A stretch of DNA of 64,000 nt from Paraburkholderia sp. CNPSo 3272 (lineage in GTDB: Bacteria; Pseudomonadota; Gammaproteobacteria; Burkholderiales; Burkholderiaceae), in NCBI RefSeq assembly GCF_024206495.1, contig NZ_JAMBPQ010000029.1, forward strand, positions 1 through 64,000, written 5' to 3'. Both the position numbers and the translations under genes were made by a program. Of this stretch, positions 61,667 through 64,000 are shown one piece after another. The notes under the pieces were generated by a model, which saw nothing but the letters and a program-made list of their open reading frames with translations, did not search any database and was not told the origin of the DNA. Positions within the stretch are counted from its first letter, which is position 1, and every line of letters begins with the position of its first letter.

Positions 61667-62860
61667 TCAGAACTGGATGCCCGATCGCTCAGCGACCGTG
61701 TGCATGTCCTTGTCGCCGCGGCCCGACAGGTTGACCAGCAGGATTTTCTCCTTCGGCAACGTCGGTGCGAGCTTCGCCGCGTACGCGAGCGCATGGCTCG
61801 ATTCGAGCGCGGGAATGATGCCTTCGATGCGGCAGCAGTCGTGGAAGCCCTTGAGCGCTTCCTCGTCGTCGATCGTGACGTACTGCGCACGGCCGCTGTC
61901 CTTGAGCCACGCGTGCTCGGGACCGACGCCCGGATAGTCGAGGCCCGCCGAGACCGAATGCGTCTCGATGATCTGCCCGTTCTCGTCCTGCAGCAGATAC
62001 GTGCGATTGCCGTGCAGCACGCCCACGGTGCCCGCCGCGAGCGAGGCCGCGTGACGGCCGGTGTCCATGCCGTCGCCGGCAGGTTCGACGCCGATCAACT
62101 GCACCGAAGTGTCGTCGATGTAGGGGTAAAAGATGCCCATCGCGTTCGATCCGCCGCCCACGCAGGCGATCACGGAGTCGGGCTGGCGGCCCGTCATCTC
62201 GGGCATCTGCACGCGGCATTCGTCGCCGATCACACGCTGGAAGTCGCGCACCATCATCGGATACGGGTGCGGGCCCGCCACGGTGCCGATGATGTAGAAG
62301 GTGTTTTCGACGTTGGTGACCCAGTCGCGCATGGCTTCGTTGAGCGCATCCTTGAGCGTGCGCGAGCCCGACTCGACCGGTACCACGGTCGCGCCCAGCA
62401 GCTTCATGCGGTAGACGTTGGCGGCCTGGCGGCGCACATCTTCTGCGCCCATGTAGACCACGCACTCCATGCCGAAGCGCGCCGCGATCGTTGCGGTTGC
62501 CACGCCGTGCTGGCCTGCACCGGTTTCGGCGATCACGCGCGGCTTGCCCATGCGCTTGGCGAGCAGCGCCTGGCCGATCACGTTGTTCACCTTGTGTGCG
62601 CCGGTGTGATTCAGGTCTTCGCGCTTGAGATAGATCTGCGCGCCGCCCAGCAGCTCGCTCCACCGTTGTGCGTGATAAATCGGCGACGGACGGCCGACAA
62701 AATGCTTCAACTCGCGCTCATATTCGGCGCGGAAATCGGGATCGTCCTTGAATTTCGCGTAGGCCTCGCGCAGTTCGTCGATCGCCTGCATGAGGGTCTC
62801 GGCAGCGAATACGCCGCCATAAGGGCCAAAATGGCCGCGTTCATCTGGCAAATTGTACAT
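61667..62860 (-). CDS. trpB: Tryptophan synthase beta subunit
   Basis: This 397-residue PLP enzyme condenses indole with serine. The PLP lysine is K90 in NHTGAHKVNN. The glycine-rich phosphate loop is CVGGGSNAMG near 230, and the start NLPDERGHFGPYGG is typical of TrpB1, the partner of TrpA. It follows trpF by 76 bases and precedes the methyltransferase by 21. Confidence 0.97.
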   Translation of the reverse strand: MYNLPDERGHFGPYGGVFAAETLMQAIDELREAYAKFKDDPDFRAEYERELKHFVGRPSPIYHAQRWSELLGGAQIYLKREDLNHTGAHKVNNVIGQALLAKRMGKPRVIAETGAGQHGVATATIAARFGMECVVYMGAEDVRRQAANVYRMKLLGATVVPVESGSRTLKDALNEAMRDWVTNVENTFYIIGTVAGPHPYPMMVRDFQRVIGDECRVQMPEMTGRQPDSVIACVGGGSNAMGIFYPYIDDTSVQLIGVEPAGDGMDTGRHAASLAAGTVGVLHGNRTYLLQDENGQIIETHSVSAGLDYPGVGPEHAWLKDSGRAQYVTIDDEEALKGFHDCCRIEGIIPALESSHALAYAAKLAPTLPKEKILLVNLSGRGDKDMHTVAERSGIQF

Positions 62861-62936
62861 AGGTCACTCGCTCGGCCGGGCTTGGGGACCCGCGTTGCGC
62901 GGGCCGTGCCGGCCAATGGGGCATCCGCCCCGGATT

Positions 62937-63617
62937 TTATCCCGCGTCCGCTTCGCGCACTGCGCGCACGAACGCCGCCATGCGGGCGTGATCCTTCACG
63001 CCCTTTGCGCCCGGTACTTCGATGCCACTGGAGACATCGACAGCGAACGGACGCACCTGGCGAATCGCATCACCGACGTTTTGCGCGTTCAAGCCACCAC
63101 TCAAAACGGCCCGACGCGCGAGCCCTGCGGGAATAAGTGACCAATCGAAGACCTTTCCGCCGCCGCCGTAACCTTCGACATGGGTGTCGAACAACAGGCC
63201 GCTGGCTGATGAATAACGATTAGCCGATTCTATCAAATCGGCCTGCTGAGTATCGGCCGCCACCCGCAGCGCGCGCAACCAGGGCAAACCGGCAACGGAG
63301 GCCAGCGACTCGCACTGCTCAGGCGTTTCGTCGCCGTGGAACTGCAGCATGGTGAGCGAGATATTGCTCGCCACTTCGCTCATCCACTGCGGCGTAGCGT
63401 TCACGAAGAGACCGACGACCGAAACGAACGGCGGCAGGTCGCGCGTGAGCTCGACCGCCTGCGCCACGCTCACCGACCGCGGGCTGGGCGGATAGAACAC
63501 CAAACCGACGGCGTCAGCGCCGAGGTCGATGGCGTGCGCAACCGCCTCAGGCGTCGAAAGTCCACACAGCTTGATGCGGGTGCGGTGCGCGGGGGCGAGT
63601 TGCTCGGCTGACGTCAT
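62937..63617 (-). CDS. trpF: Phosphoribosylanthranilate isomerase
   Basis: This 226-residue TIM barrel converts phosphoribosylanthranilate to the enol deoxyribulose form by Amadori rearrangement. Catalytic base C18 (IKLCGLS) and acid D144 (LLFDTHVEGYGGGG) are present. LSGGLNAQNV and VDVSSGIE form the phosphate site. It is free-standing rather than fused to trpC. trpE, trpG, trpD and trpC are not in the window, as expected where the pathway is split into two operons. Confidence 0.96.
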   Translation of the reverse strand: MTSAEQLAPAHRTRIKLCGLSTPEAVAHAIDLGADAVGLVFYPPSPRSVSVAQAVELTRDLPPFVSVVGLFVNATPQWMSEVASNISLTMLQFHGDETPEQCESLASVAGLPWLRALRVAADTQQADLIESANRYSSASGLLFDTHVEGYGGGGKVFDWSLIPAGLARRAVLSGGLNAQNVGDAIRQVRPFAVDVSSGIEVPGAKGVKDHARMAAFVRAVREADAG

Positions 63618-63705
63618 GGTTCTCGATGCGGTGTTGGTCTCGATGATTCAATCCCGATGCTTCAATCGCGCCGTGATTGGTAGCGTGATCGCGGTGGGGC
63701 CCGCT

Positions 63706-64000
63706 TCAGGCGCGGCCTTCGGGCGCGTCGCTCCAGATCGCGCTCCACGGCACGCTCGCGGTATGCGGCGCGGGCACCGCGAACTCATCAGGATAGCCTA
63801 CCTGGGCCAGATAGAGGCCGTCGGGCATGAAGGTCGGCGCGGCCACGGTGCGGTCGCGGCCTGCCAGCACCTCGGCCATCCACGCAGCCGGATAGCGTCC
63901 TCGCCCCACGGCGACGAGGCAACCCATGAGGTTGCGCACCATGTGGTGCAGGAACGCGTTGGCGCGAAAGCGGAAGTGGATGAAATCGCCCTGCGGCCGG
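63706..64000 (-). CDS. truA: tRNA pseudouridine(38-40) synthase, C-terminal part
   Basis: The frame is open to the right edge, so only the last ~98 residues are present. FRANAFLHHMVRNLMG near the edge is the conserved C-terminal motif of TruA, and AAPTFMPDGLYLAQVGYP forms the end of the fold. TruA isomerises uridines 38-40 in the anticodon arm. It starts beyond the window and precedes trpF, an arrangement seen in many beta-proteobacteria. Confidence 0.93.
   Translation of the reverse strand, partial: RPQGDFIHFRFRANAFLHHMVRNLMGCLVAVGRGRYPAAWMAEVLAGRDRTVAAPTFMPDGLYLAQVGYPDEFAVPAPHTASVPWSAIWSDAPEGRA

Noticed and set aside
1..64000. CRISPR array, tRNA, rRNA or prophage
   Set aside because: By eye I found no regularly spaced repeats, no cloverleaf or ribosomal sequence, and no phage structural or integrase gene. 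A tRNA scan could still find something I missed.

Overview
This is GC-rich, densely coded DNA from a member of the Burkholderiaceae, most likely Burkholderia sensu lato (Paraburkholderia/Burkholderia/Caballeronia type). The evidence is the block trpF-trpB-DNA methyltransferase-trpA-accD-folC-SPOR-cvpA-purF, the small DUF2782/homoserine kinase/BPSS1780 set, a DUF3563 gene, and the large GlgE/TreS-maltokinase/TreYZ glucan cluster. The genus is an inference from gene content, not from a marker-gene comparison. I saw no rRNA, tRNA, CRISPR array, prophage or integrase. The only mobile-element trace is the 3' end of an IS4-like transposase at the left edge.

Layout. 1-240: transposase remnant. 338-7403: 3-mercaptopyruvate sulfurtransferase, exported dienelactone hydrolase, NDH-2, DNA polymerase I and a LOG-family protein. 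7480-9636: LysR regulator divergent from a split two-gene chromate transporter. 9738-13861: AMP nucleosidase, DUF2782 protein, thrB and a membrane protein. 13957-19121: DUF3563 gene, PHB-depolymerase-like esterase, PAP2 phosphatase, ModE regulator, DUF465 protein and polyphosphate kinase 2. 19136-22217: PqiB-like MCE protein, DUF3313 lipoprotein and a divergent TetR regulator. 22284-24900: tautomerase with divergent LysR, then a ParS/Xre-RES toxin-antitoxin pair. 24938-30534: a phosphatase, a three-component FAD dehydrogenase operon (Tat small subunit, GMC flavoprotein with a CC-x4-C-x3-C iron-sulfur motif, tri-haem cytochrome c), and a DUF1345 membrane protein.

30870-49363 is an 18.5-kb co-directional operon: glgE, a treS-maltokinase fusion, glgB, glgX, treZ, malQ, treY. 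Together they form a closed trehalose-glucan cycle. TreS and maltokinase convert trehalose to maltose-1-phosphate. GlgE polymerises it and GlgB branches the product. GlgX and MalQ trim and rearrange the glucan, and TreY/TreZ cut its ends back to trehalose. The GlgE has an extra N-terminal GH13-like domain that appears to lack its catalytic glutamate.

49379-53918 holds a CBS-domain transporter-like protein, a histidine-kinase-like protein with a degenerate ATPase domain, an FKBP isomerase, an AraC regulator and a MOSC protein. 54193-64000 (minus strand) is the housekeeping block from truA to purF. Its embedded orphan adenine methyltransferase is the positional counterpart of enzymes reported to methylate GTWWAC in Ralstonia and Burkholderia. 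GTWWAC sites fall inside two apparent regulatory regions of this same window: two in the DUF3563 promoter and one in the TetR operator. This is the most interesting link I found.
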